Below, piece after piece: positions 43,383-53,772 of a stretch of 64,000 bases of DNA (within the stretch, counting starts at the first letter, position 1; each line of letters begins with the position of its first letter). Below the pieces are notes generated by a model that was given only the letters and a program-made list of their open reading frames with translations, searched no databases and had not been told where the DNA came from. Source of the stretch: Anthoceros angustus (taxonomy: Eukaryota > Streptophyta > Anthocerotopsida > Anthocerotales > Anthocerotaceae); assembly GCA_010909165.1 (NCBI GenBank), contig MU008159.1, positions 1,240,001-1,304,000 on the forward strand. The letters are read 5' to 3'. The position numbers were made by a program, and so were the translations under genes.

Positions 43383-44000
43383 ATGGCGCCGAAGCAGAAA
43401 GACAGGAAGGAGGGCAAGTCTCCTGGCGAAGAACTGGTAGCAGAGGGCAAGGGGCTTGGTAACAGAAGTGCTGAGAGTGCAACAGCAGATGGCCTAAAGG
43501 GCTCCAAGAGCGCTGCCCCTAAGAAGGAGCAGCAGGAGCAGTTAGAGCAGGCAGGCAAAGTGGTAGACTATTTGATGGACAATGTGGAGGAGCACATCCA
43601 AGATGGCGACCTGTATCCGCGCTATGTAGCCCACGCCGTATGTGTGACCGTCGCACAGATGGTCAATATGCTGTGTGTGTCACATGTCAACAGGATGGAA
43701 CAGTGGAACTCCATGTGCGAGGGCAGGGTGCTATCGGAATGGGAGTGTGACCCCGAGCCTTCCTTGCCTGAAATCGATTCCTGGGCTCGGTGTGCTATCC
43801 CCCTGCTAGCAGAGAGGCTTGATGATGAAGAACACAGTGCGTTGGTGGCGTGCAACAACCCAGTGATCAAGCCTGTGCGTAGAGGCACGGCTCGAGACTC
43901 TGGGTGGGGCAAGCTCTTCCAGGGCGCTGACCCTCTGCCCAATCCCAGGGCCTCCAGCACTGGAGCCCTTGATTTGGAGCAGCCCAGACAAAGGCTCTGA
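43383..44000 (+). CDS. C2orf81-like (cilia-associated) protein
   Basis: A 205-codon frame from an ATG with a basic, disordered start (APKQKDRKEGKSPG; KSAAPKKEQQEQLEQ). It is followed by a folded helical stretch (residues about 60-150) including VVDYLMDNVEEHIQDGDLYP, VCVTVAQMVNML, SEWECDPEP and the segment IDSWARCAIPLL. The helical block ending in W-x-x-D-x-EP...DSWA-x-x-x-x-P-x-L matches my memory of the vertebrate C2orf81 N-terminal domain, a protein family linked to cilia and flagella. Human C2orf81 is much longer, so further exons may follow (44640-44800 has an open, coding-looking stretch). The call rests on pattern, not search. Molecular function unknown. Confidence 0.5.
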   Translation: MAPKQKDRKEGKSPGEELVAEGKGLGNRSAESATADGLKGSKSAAPKKEQQEQLEQAGKVVDYLMDNVEEHIQDGDLYPRYVAHAVCVTVAQMVNMLCVSHVNRMEQWNSMCEGRVLSEWECDPEPSLPEIDSWARCAIPLLAERLDDEEHSALVACNNPVIKPVRRGTARDSGWGKLFQGADPLPNPRASSTGALDLEQPRQRL

Positions 44001-45143
44001 CCCGAAAATTTGGGTGCAATTGCGACCTTGTAGCCTTGAACCTTTCACGTCCAAATGCTGCGCCAGGCTCTTGAACTACGGTTTCTCAGGGACTGCCTCA
44101 CTAACTCTTCCCTCACGAGAAACCACATTGAGTGCAGGTCTCATCACGCTGTTACGTTTCCCATCTGTTCCTGTCCTCGAGTCGTGGCAGAAAAAATCGT
44201 GTGTCAGCTCAAGGGTATGAGAATGGCGAGAGCGATACAGACTGCAATCCCTCGAGGCGTACATGCTGCTACTCGTGCACTTACTCTCGTACCCGACCGT
44301 GACGCTGAGGCCTCCTGCCCTTGGGACATGGGTGTGGACGTGATGCGGTACCTGCCCTCCTCCCAGCTCACCAGCTTGACGTAGCAGTGCCTCGCGGAGG
44401 TGACTGGGCCAGTCAGCTATCACTCCATTGCCCATCGTGAATATCCGTGGGGAGGCTTTCATCTGTGGCCTATGACAGATCTTGACTTCTTCCTCCAATT
44501 TCCCAAGACCAGTCTTGATCGTCTGTTAAGACCCTCTCCACTGACTCATGCCTACTCCTGCAGACTGGTGGCTGGACAGGAAAAGGCTGAAGGATCGTTG
44601 CAGAAGGAGGATGACTGCTTGAAAGAAGGGGAAGATGAGAGAAGTGGAAGTATAGTGCTACTCATAACGATGAGGTAGCTGCGGAGCAAGCATATCGACT
44701 CAGGAGGATTCACTTTGCTGATCCCATGAAGGATTTTCCCAGGTCTTGGTCCACCACTGTAATCTTCACACTGGAGCGTTTTGCAAGATGTGCATCACTA
44801 TTCTTTTGGCGGACAGTTTGGCACCCCTGATCTGTCTAATCTTCGGTGCCCTGGAGAATGGGCTTTGTAGCAGTTGTCTGTACAGTAGACAACCTCCTGG
44901 CGGTCCAAGTTCTGCAGTTTCATAGTGCCGTTCCAATTTTCGAGCGGCTTCGTGCATAACTGTATCAGTTCTCGGACCGTCGACTTTGTTGTGGGTTCAA
45001 GGCAACGTCTGTGTGGTCTCGTATTCACTGTCTGTGCGAGTCAGTTGTCCACCATCGTTTTTCTTCTGTAGTCTGTTGCTCTTGAAAATCAATCTTCAAG
45101 AGGCTTGCCAATTGAGAAAGGCTGAACTCACTACCTGTGGCAA
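44001..45143 (+). other. Possible additional exons between two host genes
   Basis: About 1.1 kb. A plus-strand stretch at 44636-44820 reads KWKYSATHNDEVAAEQAYRL and then RRIHFADPMKDFPRSW, which looks like true coding sequence. A GT follows at 44760 (AG|GTCTTGG). It could be a 3' exon of the C2orf81-like gene or a 5' exon of the next gene. The ORF 44055-44384 is less convincing. Confidence 0.3.
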
Positions 45144-48100
45144 GATGTTGGACTATCGCATATTGCAAACAGCCAACCTTGTCTCAGCAGTGGCAGTGGG
45201 GCACATAACTAGTCGTATTGCTTATCAATTTGTGATGCTTAAGAAGGTACTGCAGAAGACTGAAACTTGACATAGTATTTGATTGATTTCTATCACAAAC
45301 AAGAAATCGTAGCAATTCATGTGCTTTCGAGTTCCTTTCAGGAGCTAATTGAGGTCTGGGAGGTGGATGCCATGCGACAAAGGAAGGCTCTATCAGCTAG
45401 CATGCAGTTTGCCTTAGTTGACTGTGCTGTCCTACACGCCCCATTCTTGGAAGGATCGGCCGTGAATGCTGAACATCTGAATCTTGACATGCTGCTGGTG
45501 ATTTTATCCGGTTGAACGATTCTCATAGGAAGTAGGTCTGCAGCTGTCCATGTTCTGCGGACTTTGACACGAATTTCTTCCACCACAGGTACTGGATCTC
45601 GAGGGAAGATTGTCTGTCCTTGGATGGGACGGTTCGACAGGTCTAAGACAGAGCTGTTGTGCGGTACAGGTTGAGAATCACAGCACTGTGACTAGTTTGC
45701 ACTCACGTGCATTGTTCTCTCGTGCCTTGTTACTTTCCAAGGAAGCTACTGCATGCTCGTCGTATGGAAAAGGAGCAAGACCATCTGGTTGCAAGGAAAG
45801 GGGCCCTGAGGTACTCTCTGTGTTTTTCGGCCAGATGTAACCAACCCACCTGAATGTAGTCACACATGTTTCTTCAGGGGCACTATGTGCTCCTCGCTTG
45901 CCCTGTTGGCATTCACAATGCCTTAGCCTTTCAGGTCCAGCTTGGAGATATTACGCTGGTCGGATTTTCCCATGATGCAGCTTCGCTTCAAGTTCTGGTG
46001 GCAGAGTGGACAAGCATAGCAGATGCCAAAAAAAGTGTTTCATCTCATTGCAGCATTTCTAAAGCACATGTGGCTACATGGGCTGTATGTCTAAATCTTG
46101 TGGAAATGACGCAATGCCCTGTAGCTCCAAACACCTCCGAGGTTTTGGTCCCCAAAACCTTTGCCCTTACTCCAAGATTTGGTTTCTATTTCACAGCTTC
46201 TTCACCTACCCTCTTTTCTTCATCTACATGCAGGGCCCAAGGAGCAATGCCATTATCTTGGATGTAGCTTTCATAGGTTCTGCTATAAGCAACTCTGGGA
46301 GCCCTGGAAGCGTTGTGGACAGCAAGGGGCGCCCCTTGATTGGCATCTTGTCAGCTGATCATGGAAGACTTTACCCCCTTTCCTCAGGTCCACTCTGGAC
46401 TTCTGTTTGGGGCGGGATTTCCTTCCCACACATAGGAGGCATGTGGAAAACTTCAGTAAACGCCAGGTGGTCGCTTGTTTTAGCTCAGGCTGCACTCATC
46501 AACCTTTGTCGGTTCAATGCTTTGCGCTGGAGTTGAGTACGATGGAAATTGTGCAAGGTCCTTGGAAAATGAGGTTTGTATGAGAATAAACAAGAATTCC
46601 TGAGTTAGTTTGTAGGTGAAATGGCTGCTTTGTTTCTCACTAACGAGACGTTGTTTGCTGTCTACCCAGCAACTTGCACCCAACCACAACTTTCCTGCTG
46701 CCCTGGTTCTATCAGAGTACAAGAGAATCTCTAGAGATGGGCCAGGCCGATGAGGCTCCAGTAGACACGGGATTGGAACCTGGTTTGGGGGTTCTGCTTA
46801 TATCTAGTACTAGCCTCTTCTTTATTGAGTCTACTGGACGTCGAATCTCTCTGGCTATCTCTCTGCAGGGTCTGCCCACATGCTATGATTCTGTGAATGA
46901 GCAGCGCCTGGTGAGACTGTTTGGCTACTGAAGCTTTTGTGTTCATTAGTGGAATGAAAAGATGTCCAGATGTACCGGTCTTTAGCTTGAAATTTTTCTG
47001 ATGGGTATCCATCTGGAGTTGGTTCACAAAGATTATCGGTGACAGCTCTGGGGCATTGCACATTTTGGACCTAAGTGAGTGGCACAACCATCAAATGCAG
47101 CGAATTACCTTCGAGGCATCTCCATCTGCCGCACGGGTACTTGGTTTTGTTTATGTTCAAAAGTGATTCTGTATGATCAAAGCCTCAGAGTACAGATGCT
47201 TCAGCATTCCCGTTAGGCCTGCAGTTTAAGTGGATTCGTGAATCTTGACAGATTGTCAAAGACATTCAACTATCACCTAGTAACGTTGAGAACTTGGCAA
47301 ACAGGGATAGATTATTCTATCTGTGCAACTTTCTTGGGAAATCCGACGTCTACACTTTACATTCCAGTACAGAGAAATCACCTCCTGCTTCTGAGAAATC
47401 ACTGCCCAGCATATCCGCACACAGAGAAGATTCAATGGGAAGCACTTTGTCATTGGGATTTTCTACTATAACCTGGACAGCAGAGAAGCTAATTGTGGAG
47501 GCCCCATTCCTACAAACCATAGCTCCTGTTATGGATGCACTTTCTGTTTCTGTCGGTAGTTGTGACACAGATCTGAGTTTGCTACTTGTTACTGGTTCAG
47601 CTCCAACTTCTAAGTTGCAAAAGTAAGATTTTTCTGGGCCGTCAAATGAATTTATGGTCGAAGTCAGTTCTAGGATGAAGCTAACTTGCTTGTTGTTTCT
47701 TCAAGGGGCGATTTGGCAGTCCTCTTTAGTAAGGATGATCAGATTGATCTCCAGGTGATGACTAACGATTGTCTGTACTCATCGATTCCTTGCACATGCT
47801 TTTGCCCGCTAAATTAGAAACCTTCATTTCGCTCTCAAACTTCTCTTTGCTACTGCAGATACCTGGGCTACCACTGCTGTTGCCATTCAAAATCCGGTGG
47901 GAGTCCGCATCCGATACTCACCTTCTGGTTTCATATCCTGTTCAGGTACCTCAGCTGCTCCGCTGACAGAAATCTTATTGTCTACACAGCGCTCCTCTGA
48001 ATCAATATTTTTATGTCTGCACTCGTGCTTGCTGCAGAATGTCAGCTCTGTCATCACATTGGCCCCCAATGATGCACCAAATGCAATGCTCGATGCTATT

Positions 48101-51100
48101 GACAGATGTTACAGTACTCTTGCTATTGCCCTATTCCAGGGTGATTTGCTAGTTCAGGTGTGTAAGCGGAAAGTTGTATTTGGTGTTGGTGCTTCTCTAC
48201 CTTTTTGTGATGTTCGAAGAATCGTTGTGCAAATCCTGATTAAACAGGTAACTCGGGCTTCTGTGAGAGTGTTGAGTGTCTCTGGATGGAGAGTTTTGAA
48301 AGCAGAGTGGACACCGCCGAAAGACAACCACCTAGATGTTATACGACGAAATGACTTGAGCCATGCAGCCTTTGGATCTGATGGAGCGGCTTTGGCAAGA
48401 GGTCATGTGGTATATGCTTTGCAGCTGGACAGAACTGGGGGAATGCCTCATACTACTGCTATTAGCCATAGGCCTCAACAGGTGAATTTATCAATGTGCA
48501 TAACTGTGAAGGCAATCTTAGACCCAAAACACTAAGAGGCAATATTTCAAACAGCATATGCCTTCCCAACATATTTATTTCATCCATCCTGATATCAATC
48601 GTGAAATTATACAGGTATCTGCTTTATCGATTTTCACTCTACAAAGTTCTGCTCCGGTGACAGTTGTTATTCTAGGTCTATGGGTGACCAACACCATGGT
48701 GATATTATCATGGCCATTGCTGGTGAGATTTTGTCATGCTCTGGAATGTTCTCTATTCCCATATATTTACTATGTTTTGCTCGGGGAATGTTTTTGACTC
48801 GCCAATTGTATGTTTCAGGATGATCTTTCTTGCATTTGCACTGATGGAGGTCCTATCCGCTCACTTTCAGGGGCAACTTTTCGAGGCCACCATTATCTCT
48901 GTGCAGGAACAGCGGATGGGTTTCTCATGTGCTACAAGCTGACAACAACTTGCAGCACTGATAAGTCGAAGTGTGCGGATGAGGTTCAATGCAAGGATAA
49001 CACTCAAGGTTGCCAAAAGAGTAGCTTCAACTGGTCCATTGGCAGCGGACAGAGACTGAAAGCTGGCAACTGTGAAACGAAGTTGATGTTTGGCAGTTTT
49101 GGCAAGCAGGGAGATTGCTTCTCTGCAGAAAGTGACCAGACAGACTGCCTTATCGTTCATGGTGATGAGCTGCTGGTACTGTTGCTGCCTGAAAGTGAAC
49201 AGAATCTTCAGGCTGTGACCGTTCATGAGCTAGCTTATCCTTATAGGTCTTTAGCCAGGTTTGACGAAGCCTTTCCCATTAGTTTGCTTGTCAATAAGCT
49301 AAATATCTTCAAAGCATCGTTATGCAACTGTCATGGTTCTCGTCCCTATCACAAGATCTCTGGATAAAGAGAGGCACTGTTTCTGCATTTCAGACTTCCT
49401 AATAAATCTGTCAGATCGTTTTGATGACCAACACGTTCTTACTCAGATTTCAAGTCAATGGCCAGAGTAGCGCTCTTGTGTTGCTAACTACTGATGGGCA
49501 GCTTGTGTTTGGCCACCTGGACATGCATGTATCTCTAAGGTCAATGCTGTGTGCTGTGGTACTGCAATTGTGTGATTCTGGCAGACTTGCGTTTGCAGGA
49601 GTCAGTTTCGAAGGTTTTGTTAAAAGGTAACCCTTTGGCCTGCAGATGGAGGGCAACCACGTTGCCAGGTTCTGCAGGCCAGCTTGCATACCACTCCACG
49701 AGCAATTGTGCTATCGTCAGCAGCATGGTACGTCAGATTCTTATAAAGCCCTTAATCTGGCCACTTTCTGGATATCTGATTTTAGAATTAGGGGTCTGCA
49801 GGAGGAATCAGGTGCATCAACCCTCGCAATATTTCAGCTTCCTTCTATGTCCCAGGTATAGGATAGGTAACTGAGGATGTACAGTCTTGTTTCTGTAAAA
49901 GTGGAGAGTATCATTGGTATGATTTGGAAGAATTCTATGGTCACGAGCTGAGTCACCTGGGCTACATTCAGGTGTTAGGCCTGGAACTGGGGAACTCTTT
50001 TCATCTAATTCTTCTGAAGGTCGTAAAGTTGCCCTCTTTGTTCAATGAGGTGATTGTTCCCGTCCTCTACAGTAACCTTTCAGGTGCTCTCGGACTGTTT
50101 GCTGCAGATTCTTTGTTGTAACAAAGGTGAATTCTCTCATGATGCATGTCGACTTTTGCAGGAGGTAATCTGGAAGGAGTATCTCATTCTTGTGTGTGAG
50201 CAAGTGAATCATTCAGCGGGACACCTTTTTCTCTTTGACCTCCGTGTATCCAAACCGGGTAAGTATCTCCACGGCCCCTGGGTTGAATCGAGGCAAGTTC
50301 TAATGTAATAGTAACCAATTTTGCAACCAAACCTTTCCCTCAGCGGACGGAGAAACGCAATATGAAATGACGTTTCTTGGTAAACATGGCGTCGATCTTC
50401 CTTGCTACTCGCTATGTGTCTTGAATCTTGATTCCTCGTACAATGGCAACCGTTGCTCAACTGAGCAAGGCTGTCGAGCTAAAGTGCTTCATGAAGATCG
50501 GAGCAGGTGAACATGCAGGCAGAAATTCAATGATATGCTTTATCTTCCTTCACTTCAGTTGCTGTTCGTGACAGTAATAACTGCTGGGCAGAGAGTTGAT
50601 CGAAAGGGCGCAAAGTGCTGCCATCTTGGCTGTGGGAAGTAAAGGCAAAGTGCAGCTTCTGTCATGCTTCGTTGCGCACTGGGGCATTTCTCTCTCTCTA
50701 CTGGCAGCACTTTCAGGAGCTCTGGATGCAGCTCTTCCATCTCCGGAGGGTATGTTCGCAAAATGAAGATCTGATAGGTGTTACTTGGAGTCGATAACTG
50801 CTGTGCACTTGTGCTCAAGATCACATGACATAATCTGTTTATTGGACATGTTGTCAGTTTATGTCGACCAGCTTCGTGAGGCCGAGGAAAGAGACGAACA
50901 AAGCAGTGCTACAGAGTTTTGGGAAGGGTGTGAAGCTACAGAGCCGTCTTTCTTGCATCCAGCTAAGAGCAAAACCTGCCTCATGAACCTTCAGCACATT
51001 GTGACCTTCTCAACGACAGGCAGCGGCTACGTGACAGAGTTGATACCTGGGTTTGAAGCAATGTTAACGGTCGGCTTGCTACCATGGTCAAACTCCTTAA

Positions 51101-51790
51101 TGCCTGTGAGGACCGACCGTCCCTTCCTGTAACGGTATGATGCGTTGGCAGGTAGTGGAATACCTGCATGGAGTGGGCATCTACCGAGTTCTTGGACGAG
51201 GGAAGGTAGTGCAACTTGTGTGGCAGGCCTTCCCCGAGCCTATCCAGTCCTTGTTACCTCTGTAAGGCTATTTTCACATTCTTGCCATTCTTGCGTGCAA
51301 CAGAGTCTCGTTGGGCCAACATCTTTTTGCTGAACCCTTTCTCCACACGTTAAAAGGGTGCCCGTGCCACAAACTCGTGTGCAGGTCAGACGATTTGTAC
51401 CTGGTGGCATCCCATGGAATGTGTCTGCTGCAGAGGGACCGGGCAGCCGAGATACAGTTTCAGGTAGATACCTGACATGGAAGGCAAAATGCTTTGTGTC
51501 CTACCATGGTCGACACTTTGCGATGCAAAGCTAAAGTTAAGGGTCTCTCGTGCTTTTCTGATCACAGGAGGAGCAACAGCAGGAAGATGAACGGGAAGCA
51601 GCCGTTGTGGCCAACGGAAATGGACAACAACCAGAAGCTGACAACCAAGAGCAAAGTCTGTTCTTGGAGGTGCAGAATAGTCGAACACACAGCCTGCCAG
51701 GCTTGAATTGCCTTGCCACCTCCCCTGTACCTTCATCAGGTAGATCGAGGCAATTAAGGAAACGAATTTCAATGAAGTCCACTAAGGACG
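45144..51790 (+). CDS. DDB1/CPSF-A-like beta-propeller protein (many exons)
   Basis: Many short exons separated by GT-AG introns. They read LQTANLVSAVAVGHITSRIA; LNLDMLLVILSG; VLDLEGRLSVLGWDGSTGLR; GRPLIGILSADHGRLYPLSS; GVLLISSTSLFFIESTGRRI; FLQTIAPVMDALSVSVGSCD; SVRVLSVSGWRVLKAEW; TFRGHHYLCAGTADGFLMCY; ALVLLTTDGQLVFGHL; and WKEYLILVCEQVNHSAGHLF with LFDLRVSKP. Propeller strands with IAP(I/V)xD and ...LSGxxxGxLxxY-type blades resemble the plant CPSF-A subunit/DDB1-like family (MMS1-type N-terminal propeller then CPSF-A domain; Arabidopsis At3g11960 type). Relatives are scaffolds in CUL4 ligase or pre-mRNA 3' processing. Exon borders at the 3' end (50.6-51.8 kb: EYLHGVGIYRVLGRGKVVQL, DDLYLVASHGMCLLQR, EEQQQEDERE) are tentative and could include a second gene. 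Confidence 0.5.
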
Positions 51791-51804
51791 GATTTCCGTC
51801 ATGG
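51775..51804. repeat. Dispersed 30-base motif with internal hairpin
   Basis: AAGTCCACTAAGGACGGATT followed by TCCGTCATGG; 29 of 30 bases agree with 42767-42796. In this copy GACGGATTTCCGTC forms a perfect inverted repeat of six bases around TT. It falls at the end of the preceding gene model, where it encodes part of its last open codons. Confidence 0.7.
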
Positions 51805-52436
51805 CACTAAGCCTCGACATGTCCTCCTTCACTTCGTTCTGGGTTAACTGTACAGCCTTCTCGTATCTGCAGCTCTTCGAATGTTTGGCCTACATGCGCC
51901 AGCCCATGCAATATCACAGAAACCTGACACCTGGAATGCTGTACTCGTTGCACCAAACGGCGAGGTTTTTGCCAAACCCAGCTTTACCTTGGGATAGGGT
52001 TGTCCGGCTCTTTCAAGAATCTCATCTGCCAGCCTGCATCAGGTTGGAGTACTCACCGTGGCTGGGCCCTCAGTTCAGAAATCACAGGTTTAAGACGATA
52101 CAGCAGCAAGATATACACAGGTACGTAGCATCCTCCAATTACCACATACCAAGTTCAGCGCACATAAGCAAGCTACTCACACTCAGACTAGTGTGCAAAG
52201 TGAGTACAGCTTGAATGCGTGATCCGATTTACAACTCCTCAACCAGGACGAAGGACATATACTGTTCAAATTTACAATTGCAGTCCTCAAGACCAGGGCA
52301 TGTGTTCTTCACAAAGTACGAATCTCCAAGCGACTGGGTCCGAGCAGGATTTGAAGAATTTGCTTATACCTAGTAGCACGTTCCTAGAGTTAAAAAGGCT
52401 ACAAAATCTTGTTTGATGTCGGGAGTGGAAAACTAG
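51801..52436 (+). other. Intergenic DNA with an unassigned ORF
   Basis: ORF 51801-52214 (137 codons; contains ECLAYMRQPMQYHRNL and LPWDRVVRLFQESHLPACI) is open but unrecognised. It may be a terminal exon of the upstream gene or chance. The rest before the TMEM18 stop has nothing that I recognise. Confidence 0.3.
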
Positions 52437-52448
52437 TCGGCCTTAGCT

Positions 52449-53248
52449 CTAGCTGAGCGGGCTCGATGTCTCAATTCCGCTCTCTTCCACTGCACTATGA
52501 GTTGTACAAGCGTGCGAAGACTGTTGATCTGCAAACAAATCAATCCGGTAACAATTAGCCCGAGAGAAAATTCTCAACTCACGCACGATATAACTTGCTA
52601 ACTGATTACACCTCACCAGGATCAGTGATGACACCAAAAGCAATGGCCCAGACCACAACGTCGAAAGAAACGTGCCATGGCGATCGAAGTAAGGCTGTGT
52701 CGCAAATCTCTCCCAATGCCTGGCTAATACGGTGTTCAGCCTTTCGGCATACAGCACAAAAATCACTGAAACCAAAAGGCACATGAGATCAGGCACCAAC
52801 AAACGACAACCCGGCTGCAAACCAAATTAACACAAAGCACGACGTACCTGAAGCAAGGAAAAGGGGCGCCTGGATACTCATGTTACGCCTGGTGACGACG
52901 GCCAGGAAGAGCATGATGACATGAAACACAAGCACGCCAATCAACCAAGGCTCCTGCGGGCCAGTGACAGCAACATGCGTGCTCAGAATGGCTTCCAGCA
53001 AGCTGCATCATCCAATCACACTAAAGCGCGATCCAATCCGGAAACAGAAAAACACATACCGTCCAGTCCACTGCGTGGTAGAAACCGAGGATTGGCTCCA
53101 AAAACTTGTGCCTATTCGCCGATGCATCCAGCAACTGCTTGCGCACATCCGCAGCGACCTTGTCATAAATTCCCGTGAGCCCGTCGGCGAAGGCAGCCAG
53201 ATCCCTTTGCATGTCCATCACCATCTTGCGCCCTCCGCTGACAGGCAC
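52449..53248 (-). CDS. TMEM18: TMEM18, nuclear-envelope multi-pass membrane protein
   Basis: Four exons on the minus strand: about 53248-53060 (MPVSGGRKMVMDMQRDL...), about 52995-52849, about 52764-52620 and 52528-52449, joined by GT-AG introns of 65-92 bases. The exons carry a hydrophilic N terminus with FYHAVDWT. Three hydrophobic helices follow: PWLIGVLVFHVIMLFLAVVT, a segment ending in SVIFVLYAERLN, and LWSGPLLLVSSLIL. The C terminus is basic (QLIVQWKRAELRHRARSAR). The W-x-EPWL-x-G start, the YAE-x-(I/L)N box and the YFD-x-(R/H)G-x-F-(I/L)S box are conserved in the TMEM18 family. In animals the protein sits in the inner nuclear membrane. All exons are open. The first exon lies 525 bases from the divergent RFC3-like start. 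Confidence 0.88.
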
Positions 53249-53772
53249 GTGCGCTCCTTCCGTCAGTGGAAAACCCTAAACCCCTGACCCTCCAGGTTTA
53301 TAGGGTCGCGAGACCGAGGTCTGGAGCGGGACCGGAACCGGGACCGGGACCGTAACAAGAGCCTGTTGGGGGACAAGCGACAAACTGACGAAGGCATCAC
53401 TGTAACCGGGAGGACATCATCCGGTGGCGTGAGAGCAGGATGAACTGGCCGAAATGTGGGATAAGCCAAAATCTGGACATGGCCTTGTCGCAACACGATC
53501 TGTGGAGTGTGAACTCAGCTGGAGGGATGGAATCGGCCGCGAATAGGCCTGGGGATATTCAAGGATCCCCCCAGAGTGCTGGAGCTGGGACCCTCTCCGG
53601 TTTTGGCAGGATTGGGAGTATCCTCGGCTGCCCCGCCCTCCGGAGCTGGGCATGACTTCATCCGTCCAGGGGGCCGGGCTCCTCCTCCTTTCATCATGCC
53701 GCCCGTCACTCGCATTGCTGTTTCTGTGGAGAACCGGGTGCAGTTGCTGCCGACGCCCGCCAGGCTTGGGCC
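53249..53772. promoter_or_regulatory. Shared upstream region of TMEM18 and the RFC3-like gene
   Basis: The two start codons face away from each other across 524 bases, so this interval must hold both promoters. It contains a run of CGGGACCGG-type repeats (53320-53352). No clear TATA box is placed on either side. The Pro/Gly-rich open frame at 53576-54076 in another frame reflects GC content. Confidence 0.5.
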
